DNA of 31,566 nt, taken from positions 1-31,566 of the forward strand of contig DEBW01000151.1 of NCBI GenBank assembly GCA_002348905.1, in the 5' to 3' direction. The notes under the pieces are model-generated. The model searched no databases. It was not told the DNA's origin and saw nothing but the letters and a program-made list of their open reading frames with translations. The position numbers and the translations under genes are program-made. Positions 17,246 to 26,200 of this stretch are shown here, piece by piece. The first letter of the stretch is position 1; each line of letters starts with the position of its first letter. The DNA comes from Ruminococcus flavefaciens (lineage in GTDB: Bacteria; Bacillota; Clostridia; Oscillospirales; Ruminococcaceae).

Positions 17246-18793
17246 ATGAAAGCACTTGAAATGGGAATCTATGACGACCTTGATACACAGACACAGCCTA
17301 TATTAAATGTAGATATTTTTGCAAGCAATGTAATCATTTTCGGTGGACATATGAGTGGTAAAACCACATTTCTGAAAACATTACTGGTGAGAATGCATCA
17401 AAATTTACAGGCTGGTGATGCAGAAGAGACGTATGTGGTTGATTTTGGCGGTAATCTTGGAGAATATGGGAAATTATCACTTGTTGCAGCTTGCTTTGAT
17501 AATTCTAATGAGGAAAATATCAGGAGAATTTTCAAAACAGTAGAAAGCAGACTCGAATCAAATATCAAAAAGCTAAAATCCACACAGTTTCTGGAGACTT
17601 ATCACGAATCCTTGGAGAAGAAACCATTACATATTACGCTTGTAATAGACAATATTAATTCTTTTTTATCCGATGAAAGATACGCTTCATATCAAGATAC
17701 TCTACTAAAGTTCTGCCGTGATGGTCTGTCTAAGGGATTGAGCGTGGTGTTTACAGCAAATGACACCAGCAATGGGCTTAGTAAGTTTTTAGCCAGCTTT
17801 GGACGCAAGTTCGCATTTGACGTTCCACCCGAAGTTTATCTCGATGTGTTTGGAATGAAAATCAACGAGCCTATGAAAAATGCAGGCCGAGGTGTTACTG
17901 TTGTTGATGGAAAACCGAGAGAATTTCAGGCATTTCTTCCGTTTGAAAATGAAAAAGCAGAATTCACAGAATTTGTTGATTCGTTGAGTGGATTATCGTA
18001 TGTTGCTCCGGTGTTGCAAGGCTTTGGCGAGGAGCTGACAACAGATAATTTTGCAGAATTTTCAGCAAGCGGAATAACAATTGAAGAAGCAGAGCAGGCA
18101 CAAGATGTTATTGCTGTCGGTCTCGACTACTATGAACATCTTCCCATTCTGGTAAATCTAAAAGATATGCGCTCCATCGGTATCTATGGTAAAAAGAAAT
18201 TTGGAAAGACCAACCTTTTAAGGATTATCATCAATTCAATCAAATCGAAACATCCAGATTACCTTATAATTCTAGTAGATGATGGACGTAAGCAACTGGA
18301 AGAGTTCCATGATCCAGAGAATCCAAAGTCTATTTATCTCGATAAGATCGAGTTATTAACAGAATTTCTGGATAAGTATGGTTATTACGGCAAACCCGGA
18401 AATAGAGCATTTCAGGAACAGGAAACCCCAATCACAGTATTTGTACTACAGAATAAGATGCTCTTCCAAAGTTCCGGAAAGAACTTGCTTAGTGCGTTTT
18501 CAAAAATGACAGCAAGTGCTGAAGAAAAAGGATACTATTTCATTTACTCCGATATCAGAAAAATAGGCAACAGTGATAGAGAGGCAGAGGGATACTTAAA
18601 TAACAGTTTTTCTGCTGCGTTTCTACTCGATAACATTGCCGAGTTTATTTCTGATAAAGGCAGCAGATCGGTTTTTGGAGAAATGGACGCAAAGGAATTG
18701 AAAACCGAGTACGCAAGATGTGAACTTGGAGACGGATATTTTTACGACATAGATAGTGACGAATTAAAAAAGATGAGGTTTTTGAAGTCTTAG
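17246..18793 (+). CDS. EssC-like ATPase, part B (second and third ATPase domains)
   Basis: The 515-residue soluble protein contains two FtsK-type domains. The first has Walker A GGHMSGKTT (residues 33-41) and a B strand HITLVIDNIN where the usual Glu is Asn. The second has GKKKFGKTN (315-323) and YLIILVDDGRK. This is the layout of mycobacterial EccCb, while the upstream gene corresponds to EccCa. Terminal ATPase domains of this family bind substrate signal sequences and gate the motor. The start is ATG 17246, with GGGAGGTC 16 bases upstream inside the preceding gene's end, so translation is likely coupled. Confidence 0.88.
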   Translation: MKALEMGIYDDLDTQTQPILNVDIFASNVIIFGGHMSGKTTFLKTLLVRMHQNLQAGDAEETYVVDFGGNLGEYGKLSLVAACFDNSNEENIRRIFKTVESRLESNIKKLKSTQFLETYHESLEKKPLHITLVIDNINSFLSDERYASYQDTLLKFCRDGLSKGLSVVFTANDTSNGLSKFLASFGRKFAFDVPPEVYLDVFGMKINEPMKNAGRGVTVVDGKPREFQAFLPFENEKAEFTEFVDSLSGLSYVAPVLQGFGEELTTDNFAEFSASGITIEEAEQAQDVIAVGLDYYEHLPILVNLKDMRSIGIYGKKKFGKTNLLRIIINSIKSKHPDYLIILVDDGRKQLEEFHDPENPKSIYLDKIELLTEFLDKYGYYGKPGNRAFQEQETPITVFVLQNKMLFQSSGKNLLSAFSKMTASAEEKGYYFIYSDIRKIGNSDREAEGYLNNSFSAAFLLDNIAEFISDKGSRSVFGEMDAKELKTEYARCELGDGYFYDIDSDELKKMRFLKS

Positions 18794-18808
18794 AAAGAGG
18801 TGTTAAGT

Positions 18809-19126
18809 ATGGCTGAAAATACTGAGAACTTTGTCCTTGATACAAAGGCATTTGATGCGTTTATCGCAGAAAGTCCGAATCTCGTTCAGAGATATGATAC
18901 GATCAACACAACATATGATGATATTGTTAAAACCTTGCTGAATGATTGGGTTGGTGAAGGTGCAGACGCTTTCAGAATTGATGCCAAAAAAGTGAAAGCG
19001 AATATTGCAGGTATCTATGATATTCTCAAGATAATGTGTGATACACTCACTGACTGTCGCCAGATCTTTGAGGAATGCGATAAGTCACTTGGAGATTATA
19101 ATAGAAATCCAGGCGGCGGTGAATAA
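18809..19126 (+). CDS. WXG100 family protein
   Basis: I choose ATG 18809 with AGAGGTG six bases upstream over an in-frame GTG at 18800. The 105-residue protein has the helix-turn-helix of WXG100, with turn NDWVGEGADAF (W about residue 46, G about 48). Its tail, LGDYNRNPGGG, closely matches the tail of the WXG100-like protein at 10768. It sits directly after EssC part B and before the SNPTP-repeat gene, so it is probably a second, core-linked WXG100 component. Confidence 0.85.
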   Translation: MAENTENFVLDTKAFDAFIAESPNLVQRYDTINTTYDDIVKTLLNDWVGEGADAFRIDAKKVKANIAGIYDILKIMCDTLTDCRQIFEECDKSLGDYNRNPGGGE

Positions 19127-19140
19127 TCGGAGGAACGCAT

Positions 19141-20031
19141 ATGGATGATTTAGTATTCAAAAACATTCCTGTTGAGGGCTTTGATCCACAGAGTGGGTTT
19201 TCTGACAGAGTATCAAACCCAACACCTTCGAGAAGCAGTGTAGTTGCTGGAGTTCCAGAGGATGAAATATCTGTACCTGTCTCTGACAGTCGGCTTTCAA
19301 ATCCTTCTGTTAGATCAGGAAATAACGACATGAGTTTTTCAGAAGATGCATCAAGATTATCGAATCCTACTCCTTCACGTAAACCAACTTCTAAAATTGA
19401 TATTGACGAACAAGTACCTGAAGCAGATACGATCAACGTAACAGATCCCTTTTCAAGAGCTTCTAATCCAACACCAACTCGTAGAGGTTCCAGATCTATA
19501 TCACCTGTTGCTGCGGATTTTTCGGGAACTGGATTTGTACCTGATGTTTCTGCGAATGATGATCCTTATTCAAGGGCTTCAAATCCTACTCCCACAAGGA
19601 GAAGAGGGAATAGTGCAGCTGTCTCATCGACTGATGCTCCTGTGTTTGGCACTGTGGCGGGAGTTGATCTGAGCCGTGCATCAAATCCTACACCACGCAG
19701 AAGAGCTACAATGGACAATTCGGATCAATCTAACACGGAGTCAATGAGCTTTGTTGCAGATGAACCGTTTTCAAGGGCATCTAATCCTACACCTACAAGA
19801 AGAGGAAGTACTGCTGTAGTGATGCCGCAAGAATTCACTTCATCCGATGAAAACGCTTCACTTTCTTTTGCAAGTGTTACTGACCCGTATGGTGCTGGAC
19901 GCACAGAAGACAGCAGAGCTTCAAATCCAACTCCAACAAAAAGGCTATTTGGTTCTGATAGTGCGCCGACAGATGATGAATATGATGATAGCAGCAGATT
20001 ATCTAATATTTCACCATCTTCCCGTAAGTGA
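19141..20031 (+). CDS. Disordered protein with nine SNPTP-type motifs
   Basis: This 296-residue protein is predicted to be almost wholly disordered: rich in Ser, Thr, Pro, Asp and Arg, with no signal peptide or membrane segment. Nine copies of a short motif recur every 20-50 residues. Seven have the core RxSNPTP followed by (S/T/R)(R/K), most often SRASNPTPTRR. Two are degenerate: SRLSNPSVR and SRLSNISPSSR. Between motifs the sequence is acidic. CGGAGGAA precedes ATG 19141. The gene lies between the EssC/WXG100 genes and a PP2C-kinase pair, so the Thr-Pro sites are strong candidates for reversible phosphorylation and for FHA binding. No known family is recognised. Confidence 0.7.
   Translation: MDDLVFKNIPVEGFDPQSGFSDRVSNPTPSRSSVVAGVPEDEISVPVSDSRLSNPSVRSGNNDMSFSEDASRLSNPTPSRKPTSKIDIDEQVPEADTINVTDPFSRASNPTPTRRGSRSISPVAADFSGTGFVPDVSANDDPYSRASNPTPTRRRGNSAAVSSTDAPVFGTVAGVDLSRASNPTPRRRATMDNSDQSNTESMSFVADEPFSRASNPTPTRRGSTAVVMPQEFTSSDENASLSFASVTDPYGAGRTEDSRASNPTPTKRLFGSDSAPTDDEYDDSSRLSNISPSSRK
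19204..20028 (+). repeat. Nine dispersed SNPTP-motif coding repeats
   Basis: Nine units of about 30 bases encode R-x-S-N-P-T-P-(S/T)-R motifs. The codons vary between units (TCAAACCCAACA, TCTAATCCAACA, TCAAATCCTACT), so the protein motif and not the DNA is being kept. The spacers differ in length and sequence. This indicates selection on a linear peptide motif. Confidence 0.8.
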
Positions 20032-20041
20032 GGAGTTTGAT

Positions 20042-20764
20042 ATGAGTGTACTTTGTTCGGGATATTCAAGACAATGCGCTAATCAAATTCATGTTAACCA
20101 AGATAAGTTTGGTGGCTTAAGAGCATACGATTCTAATCACAGTGAGATCACACTCGCTGTTGTAGCGGATGGTGTTTCTCTTGGTTACCAAGGAAAATAT
20201 GCAAGCTATAATACTGTCTTATGGTTGCTTGAATGGGCTTCTCAGTACATTCCAACACATGATTTTGATATACAGACCATAGCAAGAGAAATTCAAATAC
20301 AAATGATAAAGTATAATCATCAGCTAAATGATTATTCAGATCTTCATTCAGATAAGGATACTTGCTGCACAGTTTGTGGTGTTGTAACCGATGGAAAACA
20401 GCTTTTGATTTTCAACGCCGGAGATAGTCGTCTATATGAGCTATCAGTGAATGGACAAATTCGTTGTATGACTCAGGATGACAAAGCCGAGGACGGATAT
20501 AGCATCGCAATGCATATTGGCGGAAAAAATGATGAAGAAATAAAACTGTCATTTTCAGCTGACGAGTATCATGCTGATAGCAGATATATCCTGTGTTCTG
20601 ATGGATTCTACAAGAGATGTAATTTTGCAGAGTTATCTCAGCCATTATTCAGTTGCAGAAGTCGTGCGGAAATCATCAGTACGATTGAAGAATTGACCGA
20701 AAATCTTGTACAAGCAGGGGAAACTGATGATATCACTGCATTAGTCTTAGCGAGAAGTGGATAA
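20042..20764 (+). CDS. PP2C-family Ser/Thr protein phosphatase
   Basis: I choose ATG 20042 with GAGGAG eight bases upstream, giving 240 residues. An upstream open stretch in this frame overlaps the repeat gene and lacks its own signal. PPM-family metal motifs are present in order: NQD (D21), ADGVS (D43, G44; most relatives have DGMGG), NAGDSRLY, CSDGFYKR and GETDDITALV. All metal-binding Asp positions are kept, so it should be an active cytoplasmic phosphatase. It is paired with the kinase that begins at its stop codon. Confidence 0.88.
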   Translation: MSVLCSGYSRQCANQIHVNQDKFGGLRAYDSNHSEITLAVVADGVSLGYQGKYASYNTVLWLLEWASQYIPTHDFDIQTIAREIQIQMIKYNHQLNDYSDLHSDKDTCCTVCGVVTDGKQLLIFNAGDSRLYELSVNGQIRCMTQDDKAEDGYSIAMHIGGKNDEEIKLSFSADEYHADSRYILCSDGFYKRCNFAELSQPLFSCRSRAEIISTIEELTENLVQAGETDDITALVLARSG

Positions 20765-20765
20765 G

Positions 20766-22439
20766 ATGGATTATAAGAAAAGTAATATAAATGGTGTCAT
20801 TTACGATACTATTGAAGAATACACAATAAACAAGTTCATTGCAGTTGGTGGTGAAAGTATTGTTTTTAAGGGTGAGAAGAAATCTGTAGGGCGAACCTAC
20901 GCTTTAAAGTTCAGGGATATGGACAGATGGGGAGATTTCTTCAATTATGAACTGAAAACACTTAGCCGTCTTGAGCAATGTAGCACAAGTAAGCTGGCGG
21001 GTGTGATTCCGATCATACCTGGTCAGCTTTTACAGGAATTATACAGAATGATTCCTGAAAATAAGAAAAAACAGTGTGAGGCATTGATTTCGCCATATGC
21101 TCACTATTTTTGCATTGTTGAGGATTACATCGCAGGATGTGACTTGAACGAATATTGCAATGGAGATGAATCAAAAGGAATACAAGGACATACCCCCTCT
21201 TTGAATGCATCTTATGAGCAGGTAGTTGGTTTCCAAAGAAAACTTCTTCAGTGGACAATGCAGTTTTGTGAGATCATGTCTCATGTGACGGAAGACCATC
21301 GTTTCCTGCATCTCGATATAAAGCCGGAAAATATCATGATATCGAATGAGACAGAGTCTATAACTGTAATTGACTTTGGTAAATCAATGGAAATGCAAGG
21401 AAGATCGTCAACTGTTTCCCTGCACAAGGAATTCCGTGATAATGTCGGTGTATATGGTACAAATGGATTTGCAGCACCAGAGTGCTGTGATTCAGTTGCC
21501 ATGCGGAATTCGCTGAACCTTCCGTCAACAGGTATTGTAGATGTCCGCAGTGATATTTTCTCTTTTGGTGCAACATTGTGGGACTGTATCAATCCACAGC
21601 CAAATATTCATATTAAGCCAACTGAGGCAGGTTACTTCAGACGTGATCTGTTTAATACACCGCAAGGCTACATTCCGGAATTTGAGGAGTTAATCGTAAA
21701 ATGCACAGAAAAGGATCCTGACAAACGGTATCAGTCATTTGATGAACTAAAAGCCGCAGCGATCCACGCAGAAGAAAAACTTCTCGAACGTGATAAGCCT
21801 CGGAAGACTCTACTTGTGTTCAGCATTATTGCCGGACTGATGGTATTTCTTTTGATTTTTTCATTAGGAATCAACCATAGAAGAAGTAATCTAACCTTTG
21901 AGATTGCTAAGAACAATTTCATGCTCATGGCAGAAGAGTACACTGAACATAATCTTGCCGATTACAAGGAGACGGCGATTGCTTTGATCGAAGCGAATCC
22001 AGATGCAAAACAATCTTACATCGATATACTGGAAGTGTCCTATAAGGATGACAATAGTATCAGTAAAACTGAGCTTGAAGATGTATTATTAAAGTGTCTC
22101 GATTATACAAGTGACAATGATATCATGGTTATGTATGTGAACACAATCATGCAGCACATCAACGATATAAACGCAAAAACTGTTTCAGAATCGCTTTCAA
22201 TCAGGAAATCTTTAGATGATGTTGAATGTGACGGAATGAACATTGCTAACGCAATCGCTAATTACAGCAGTAATCCTGTTGCTTCCTATAGTACCTTGGA
22301 GCGATATAAAGATTCAGCAGAATATTTTAATGCACTTCTTTATCTCAATAAAATGCTTATGAATGACTCTAATATCAAAAAGAAGATAGCAGAGGCAAAG
22401 GGTATTGAGGTTGGGGAATTGAAGAGTCCATTAGCGTGA
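20766..22439 (+). CDS. Transmembrane Ser/Thr protein kinase, EssB-like architecture
   Basis: ATG 20766 lies one base after the phosphatase stop; an in-frame GTG at 20757 would overlap it. The 557-residue protein has an intact Hanks-type kinase domain: glycine loop VGGESIVFKG, YALKF (K48), HLDIKPEN (D184, K186, N189), DFG (D203), GTNGFAAPE, and a helical subdomain XI ending DKRY. One TM helix lies at about 348-371, followed by about 185 extracytoplasmic residues of repeated helices. T7SSb EssB/YukC has the same order (kinase fold, TM, helical outer domain) but is a pseudokinase, whereas PASTA kinases carry PASTA repeats outside. This chain keeps all catalytic residues and has no PASTA. Confidence 0.85.
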   Translation: MDYKKSNINGVIYDTIEEYTINKFIAVGGESIVFKGEKKSVGRTYALKFRDMDRWGDFFNYELKTLSRLEQCSTSKLAGVIPIIPGQLLQELYRMIPENKKKQCEALISPYAHYFCIVEDYIAGCDLNEYCNGDESKGIQGHTPSLNASYEQVVGFQRKLLQWTMQFCEIMSHVTEDHRFLHLDIKPENIMISNETESITVIDFGKSMEMQGRSSTVSLHKEFRDNVGVYGTNGFAAPECCDSVAMRNSLNLPSTGIVDVRSDIFSFGATLWDCINPQPNIHIKPTEAGYFRRDLFNTPQGYIPEFEELIVKCTEKDPDKRYQSFDELKAAAIHAEEKLLERDKPRKTLLVFSIIAGLMVFLLIFSLGINHRRSNLTFEIAKNNFMLMAEEYTEHNLADYKETAIALIEANPDAKQSYIDILEVSYKDDNSISKTELEDVLLKCLDYTSDNDIMVMYVNTIMQHINDINAKTVSESLSIRKSLDDVECDGMNIANAIANYSSNPVASYSTLERYKDSAEYFNALLYLNKMLMNDSNIKKKIAEAKGIEVGELKSPLA

Positions 22440-22456
22440 GTAAGGAGGAATCTTAG

Positions 22457-22819
22457 TTGGATAAATTTATACTGAATAACGATACATGGCTGAGATATCT
22501 TCCTATTATAATGTATGGACTGGTCATCATTATAATAGCACTTTCAATTGCGATAGCATTTTTGATTTACAGAAGATATAAAAATCAGAATCTTAAATCG
22601 AGAAAACGACGTTCTCCTTTTGCAATGTCATATGCAGATTGTTTTGTACCAAATGCTTCAAGCTCTGCCCCTCTGAAGCGAAATATAGCACCTGAACCTG
22701 AAACGCATTTTGCTCATGTTCAGCAGCCTGCGACGCCTATACCAGACAGACCTGTTCAAGAACAAGAGTCTGGTGTAATTGAATTCTATTTTCAGTATGA
22801 GGATGAATACAAAATATGA
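22457..22819 (+). CDS. Small single-pass membrane protein
   Basis: The start is TTG 22457 with AAGGAGG eight bases upstream; no ATG fits. The 120-residue protein has about 16 residues outside, one TM helix (about 17-38, LPIIMYGLVIIIIALSIAIA), a basic stop (RRYKNQ, KSRKRR), and a cytoplasmic Pro-rich, probably disordered tail. It shows no recognised domain. Its position between the kinase and a four-helix membrane protein and its 4-base overlap with the latter suggest a membrane component of the secretion complex, perhaps filling the place of EssA. That last point is speculation. Confidence 0.6.
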   Translation: MDKFILNNDTWLRYLPIIMYGLVIIIIALSIAIAFLIYRRYKNQNLKSRKRRSPFAMSYADCFVPNASSSAPLKRNIAPEPETHFAHVQQPATPIPDRPVQEQESGVIEFYFQYEDEYKI

Positions 22820-23202
22820 GAAGAAAGATATTAGTCTTAAACAATATTTCAGGAGTGTTTTTCTTCTTATCTTCCGTAAGCCTTCTTGGAGTTCCATTTC
22901 TTGATCAAAGCAATGGATTACCTGTGATTGCATACCTTTTGGCAGGATTATTTTGGATCGGACTGTTGACTGGAATAGGGGTACAGTTAGTGATATCTGG
23001 TATGATGAAAAAAATGAAGGATAAGAAGAAAAGACCATATAAGCAGAGAAAAATGTTGATTCCTATTGCTTTCTTCGTTCTGCTTTTTATCCTGATAATG
23101 TGCTTCTGGAAAACCAGCGTAGTGCTAATATCAATAGATATAGCGCTGCTGCTATTTTCAATAGAGATATATTTTTACTTGAAACGGAGGTATAGTGTAT
23201 GA
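22816..23202 (+). CDS. Small polytopic membrane protein
   Basis: The 128-residue protein overlaps both neighbours through ATGA junctions (22816-22819 and 23199-23202), so all three are translationally coupled. Four TM helices are visible at about 10-28, 37-60, 79-98 and 102-121, with a Lys/Arg-rich loop (MKKMKDKKKRPYKQRK) between the second and third. No family is recognised. It may be a membrane subunit linking the core to the giant surface protein. Confidence 0.6.
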   Translation: MRRKILVLNNISGVFFFLSSVSLLGVPFLDQSNGLPVIAYLLAGLFWIGLLTGIGVQLVISGMMKKMKDKKKRPYKQRKMLIPIAFFVLLFILIMCFWKTSVVLISIDIALLLFSIEIYFYLKRRYSV

Positions 23203-26200
23203 AAAATAGGGTGTTGAGTATCATTCTTTCTTTCGGCATTATATTAAGTAACTTCTCAAGTAGCTTTGCTGTAATTGCTGAGGACGGGACTGGAACAACA
23301 GAGCCTGAAGCAACGGTGGCTACAGAGACAAATACTGAACCAACCACGGAAGAACAGAGTGAAACGGAGGATACTTCTTCGCCGACTGAGGAGAACTCTG
23401 TTGCTAATCCGGTAGATTCACAGGATGATGAACCCACGAATGAAGAAACTGTTGAGGTTAAGATCGTTCTTAATAAGGATTCTATCTACTACGGTCAGGA
23501 GTTACCATTTGATGAGACTGGTATCGTGGACGAGGATTTCTATAAGTTTGTAGATGCAACTGATGAACAGAAACAGATCGAGTCTGATATATTGAAAAAT
23601 GCGGTATCCCTTAAGGCGGATTTAGTTGAAGGACAGGTTGCATCAAATAACGATGCGAAGTATGGAATTACTGTCATAACAGATAGCGATAATCTTATAG
23701 ATGGCAATACCACATATACTGTTGCAACTGATACACTTGATTTTTCCATTTACGGCAATTATTCTCCTAATAAATTTGCCAATATACAGGTTGGAGAAAA
23801 TAACATAACCTATCTTACTGTAGCGGATAATTACTTTATTAGCAAAAGCGATGATCCAACAACGTTTTCGTCTAACAGGATTCCATTGGCAGAAATACTG
23901 AATAATGATAACAAGTATTATATCAGAAATATGAAAGAAGATAGTGAGAATTACATGGCTATATCCTGTGCTATTGATGCGGATACAGCTCCTGGGATAG
24001 TTATGCCTGAGTATGTAACTGTGTCAGGAATCGATCTATCAAATACTGCTGCAACAAATAAAGATGTAACAATAAGTTTCAAAACATATGCGTGGTCTGA
24101 CAGCGTGAAAGTTACTTTAAAGAATGATGGTAAGACTTGTGTTACAGATAAAGTAATAGCACCTTCAGGAAATAAAAGTGATGATGGAAAAAATGAGTTC
24201 GTATTTGAGTACACATTTTTAGCTGCTGAGGAGAGTGCTTATCATATCAAGGACTTATTTGTATCAATAAGTGCGAACGGAATTAAATCTGAACGCAGTA
24301 TCCTTCCTATGTACGATAATAATCTTCCGTCTAATCAAAGTGAGGAACTATGTGTTGATACTATAGCTCCTTACATACTAAAAATGCATGAGTGGCCTAG
24401 CCAACATGGTCAGGTTTTTCAGCTTAAGGCAGGAGATAAGAACACAAAGCTTGTGACAGTAGATTATAGTTATGATAACAGCAAATGGCAGCCAACTGAA
24501 GTTACTAGCAATAATTATAATGGAAAGGTTTATAATGGCGAAGTATGGTTCAATATAACTGTACCTGTTCAGAGCCTGAATTCTAGCGTTTTGTATGTCA
24601 GAGCTGTCGACGAGGCAGGAAATGTAGACATTATAAAACGAACCAAAGAAGGTGTATGGGTAGTTGACTCTGTAATCACAGATAGTGATATTAATAAAGC
24701 ACTATCTCAAGTGACAGGAATAGAACTGTATTATTCTACACCAACATCTTCCGGAGAATTCGATGATTCCGCAAACCCAATCAAAATTAGTGGCTCCTCA
24801 GTTTTCCACTCTAATCAGTTTGCTAACGCAATAAATAAGCCCTTACAACTTAGAATATTCACGGATGAATCTAATGTAGTTTATATTAACAATAGCATAT
24901 TGTCAAAACATTTTACTACTATAACAAATGAAGATGGTAGTTCTAATAAAGTATTCGACTATTTTTATTATAATATGTCAATCGGATATGATGGTGATAT
25001 TGAAATATCTCTAAATGATAAAAGAGTGAATATTCCATTTAATTCATCAGTAATATCTGATTATTTAGGCTTTGAGGTGCTAAGTAACCATGTCACAATA
25101 GAAGATGATAAGGCAACTGTACAAGTATATAATCCTGAATTCGCTTCAAAATTTGTTGCTGCCACAGCAAATAAGTGGTATGGTATCAATGAAAAAGACG
25201 GCACTTTTAACATTCATATTGATGACAACGCTGACGGGAGTGGAATCCAGTCGATACAAATTAATGACGATGGAACTTCTATCAATGCGGCTGAAGAGTA
25301 TCCGATTACCTTTACTCCCGATAAAGGTGAGGCATCAAATATAACCAGCACACTTATAACACAGAAATTCAATTCTGGGACAGAAAAAGTAACCAAGGTT
25401 GATGTTAGCATTCCTCTTGAAGTCTTCTCTGACGGAGATCATGTCTTAAAAATTACTGTTGTAGATAATGCGGGGAATACCCAGACAGGATTTACTTCAA
25501 TTTCTAACAATGATACGCAGCCTGATAATAGTACACTGGAATTTAGTACTGATTTCAATGCTCCTAAAGGAAGCATTGACTTACTAACCCCCTCTATTCC
25601 GATAGACGGTAATGATTGGTTTGACAAAGTAACACCTATCAAATTTACATTTTCTATTAACGATGGTACAAATGGATATCCATACAAAGTCAAATGGAAA
25701 TCAAATCCTGATGCAGATTGGAAGGGTGCAATAGAATTTCAATTTGAGGAGGGGGGCACTGCAAGAAAGACCATAGTAACAGACGAGTTAGCAACAGATG
25801 AAAAGTATGCTGAAAATCATTCAAATACTGTAAGTGCAATTTTTTACGACGAAGCTGGAAATCCCAGTGATGATAGTTCTGTAAATACAAAAACAATCTA
25901 TAAAGATGTGTCTAATCCAGAAATTGATCATGTAAAAGTGTGTCACGAACCAGAGTCAGCTCCTAAAAAAATAATAAGGGTACTTTCATTTGGCCTGTTT
26001 TATAATGACGATATAAGCATCACTGTAGAAGCACATGATGCTGAGCATGATAGCCAGTTGAAGCATGATAGCAAGCTGAATGTTTCTTCTCTACAGATTT
26101 CTCTTGATGGCGGAAAGAATTACTCATCAGATTATGTAAAATCAGACGATTCTCACGATGACAGAAAAGATTTTCATTATACTATTCATGGATTGGACGA

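Noticed and set aside
19204..20028. CRISPR-like or tandem DNA repeat
   Set aside because: Repeat units are in frame, differ in codons and have irregular spacers; the repetition is at protein level.
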